Shown here one piece after another: positions 62,041 through 64,000 of a stretch of DNA of 64,000 nt (position 1 is the first letter of the stretch; every line of letters starts with the position of its first letter). The position numbers were made by a program, and so were the translations under genes. The stretch spans positions 620,001 to 684,000 of the forward strand of contig NC_134034.1 in the NCBI RefSeq assembly GCF_964204645.1, written 5' to 3'. The notes beneath the pieces were generated by a model. That model was given only the letters and a program-made list of their open reading frames with translations, did no database searches and was not told the DNA's origin. This DNA comes from Tubulanus polymorphus. Taxonomy: Eukaryota; Nemertea; Palaeonemertea; Tubulaniformes; Tubulanidae.

Positions 62041-63021
62041 TAAAACACCTCGCTTCTCGAGGCTGATGAGAAAATACAGATGATACAATGATGATTAAAG
62101 TCATTTAACAGATTAAAACATCAATAATTGTTAACTCGCAAATAATGCGGAAATGTTTACAAGATGAGGACCCACAAATATCCCGCCAGATGTCGCTTTC
62201 GGTAGTAATTCTTAATTGTTCCATTTGGTTCTCGTAATTGCTTCCAATAGAGGCTCGATTTGAACCTGATGGTTCTCCGAACGTTCACTATGTGACAACA
62301 AACTAATAGCATGGTTCGAACCCAACTAGTCATTTGGATTTCGACGCATCGATAACGGAATGACCCTGTCCCAGTTCGACAGAGCTCAGATGTGACTCTT
62401 TACGTGTGACTCGTGACGTCAAGGCCAGCGTGTGGTCACTATGCGCGTACGTACGCGAAATCGTCAACTATTAATGCTGGGGTTCGAACCTAACCTCTGA
62501 TTGCGAAGTTATCGGAGATATGATATTCAAAGAGAAACCCATTATAGTTGCTGCAATGGAAAAACATCCTGCAATCATCTGATGACAAATACGAATCGCG
62601 TGTTTCAAATTTTATTTGAATAATGATCGCGACGGATGGAAAGCGGTCGAGCGATTTAACACGACAAAACACTAAAAACATCGCATCAATTGCAAAAGCG
62701 TTAAATCAATATTACGGGAATTTTCCTTTTTTTCACATGCATCGAGTAACGAGGAAATCGCGAACAATAATAGCTGTTAGTTAGGGGGTAGTGGCGGTAC
62801 AGACCGCTAGGGGGAGACACCGGGCACGATTTCAGTATCTAGAACGCAGTTGCGCACGAAATTACAAATTTTAAATCCACACAAATTGTTTGAACGAGAT
62901 TGAAATCGAATGACAGTTTGTGTACACACCGCTAGGAGGCGTCACCGGGGATGATCTCAGTATTTTCACGTGTGAAATCTGTTTGTTTTTTACTCGACCA
63001 CTAGGGGGAGTAACCGGCGGT
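62041..63021. other. Intergenic with a cluster of CTCF-like motifs
   Basis: No coding sequence is seen. Three same-orientation motifs CCGCTAGGGGGAG (62804-62816), CCGCTAGGAGGCG (62929-62941) and CCACTAGGGGGAG (62998-63010) lie between the convergent 3' ends of astacin B and the LamG gene. Each is followed by CACCGG or TAACCGG-type sequence, so they may also be a degenerate repeat. Confidence 0.45.
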
Positions 63022-64000
63022 CTAAGCAAGTTGGTAATAATCCCAAATGCTTCGTAAGAATTCGTCACTTTTAACGCCGTCCCAGAAGATGAGATCATCG
63101 ATTATAAGCGGGTGTCGTGTGTTAGTTCGCCCGGCAAGAGCTCCAATGGTGCATTGATTTATTGTAGAGATACAATTAGCTGACAGATCACCGTCGTGTG
63201 CAACGTTACCTAAAAGTAGAATAGCCCTGCACTCAAACTTCAAGAATATATAATTTCATATTATCAAATTTAGACGTTTAAGAAATGAAAATATTTTATC
63301 AAGAGTTTAGTATTCGAAATAATAAAAAAAGAAGTAAAAAAAGTAAAAAAAGAAGACACATGAACTCGTTCAAGAGTTCAGGTGTGAAGAAAATAATAAA
63401 AAGTGGGAGGCATCCAGGCTAATCAGTAAATCATTTAGATACTCTTATACATGGTTTCTTAAAAGATTCCAAAATATTTTTGATTAATTCAATGATGAAA
63501 TGATGAAATTATTTTATAAACAAGTTTCTCTCTTGCTCTTTTAAGTATATGTAACACATAGCGGGTCTGAATCTTACTAACGTTACCTAAAGTTCCGTTG
63601 GTGTACAATTGCGCCCCCTGCTGACGATTCCACGTGGCAGTCACGTGCACCCAGCCGATACCGATATGTGTGTGACTAGCGACTCGAATCTGTCTTTGTT
63701 TTCCGTATTTATTGCCGAAACAATGCCGAATACTCATCTGGATATAACCGGCTTGGTGGAATACCGAATAACCGTACGATCCGCTTGTATGGCCGCCATT
63801 ACCAAGATAGAATATCGTGTCACAACTCGAGCATAGCGGATTCTCAAAAATCGGGTTCTCATTCATCACGTACAACCAGAACATCATCGTAAAACCGTCC
63901 GCGCCGCATTCCGTAAAGTTTCCCCCGAAACAACCCAGATGACGAACGTCTCCGAAATTCAAGTATCCAGTATTCCGGATCTGCAGTGCGTGTTCGGAGA
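63022..64000 (-). CDS. 3' end of a gene with a C-terminal laminin-G/pentraxin-like domain (partial)
   Basis: Two minus-strand exons: one runs off the window edge (64000-63587) and the last is 63209-63022, joined in phase 1 (NGTLG / NVAHDGDL), with stop TAG at 63024-63022. The about 200 visible residues have the jelly-roll signature of LamG/concanavalin-like domains: TGYLNFGDV, DGFTMMFWLYV, FHQAGYIQMSI, GWVHVTATWNRQQGAQLYTN, LIIDDLIFWDG. Such domains bind carbohydrate or protein ligands outside the cell. The N-terminal part and the identity of the gene lie outside the window. Confidence 0.7.

Noticed and set aside
1-64000. CRISPR array or bacterial operon
   Set aside because: Repeats here are minisatellites without unique spacers, and genes have spliceosomal introns and metazoan domains.

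Overview
The window is animal nuclear DNA: AT-rich, intron-rich, with long repeat-filled introns and GT-AG splice sites. The gene families fit a lophotrochozoan, most likely a mollusc: a GRL101-type receptor (CUB, C-type lectin, LDLa, LRR, 7TM) and large astacin/thrombospondin/MAM proteins. This assignment is inference from gene content, not a database match. All multi-exon models below were assembled by eye from splice sites and reading phase, and every junction is phase-consistent.

Layout. 1-6.3 kb has no supportable gene; it holds a foldback element, a tRNA-like SINE, a 51-bp minisatellite and a MITE. 6.35-11.98 kb (minus) is a 10-exon, about 521-residue gene: signal peptide, Ig-like ectodomain, one membrane segment and a C-terminal SH2-like domain whose FLVR arginine is replaced by His. 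A membrane-anchored SH2 protein is very unusual and is the main discovery candidate. 13.95-15.29 kb (plus) is a single-coding-exon ankyrin/SOCS-box protein. 17.74-19.66 kb (plus) is a small secreted three-TSP1 protein, followed at 20.48-21.23 kb by a broken copy of its first half. 21.40-27.37 kb (minus) is a 1,920-residue GRL101-like receptor in three exons.

28.79-47.41 kb and 49.53-61.73 kb (both plus) are two head-to-tail paralogues, copies A and B. Each has 28 exons and encodes a secreted protein of about 1,410 residues: astacin zymogen, two TSP1, MAM, six TSP1, two MAM, one TSP1, one MAM. Both keep an intact HExxHxxGFxHExxRxDRD zinc site. Copy A carries a 6.34-kb terminal-inverted-repeat element (about 34.37-40.72 kb, ATTG target duplication) in the intron before its last N-terminal MAM exon; copy B lacks it. 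In copy B three 329-bp TSP1 exon-intron units are nearly identical, indicating recent amplification or conversion. At the right edge (63.02-64.00 kb, minus) are the last two exons of a gene ending in a laminin-G/pentraxin-like domain.

The loci share an extracellular-recognition theme (TSP1, MAM, CUB, lectin, LDLa, Ig) plus signalling (SH2, SOCS box, 7TM). Nothing in the sequence shows they act in one pathway. Noncoding DNA is dominated by several dispersed minisatellite families, tRNA-derived SINEs, MITEs, a candidate hammerhead-ribozyme motif inside the 6.3-kb element, and repeated CTCF-like motifs.
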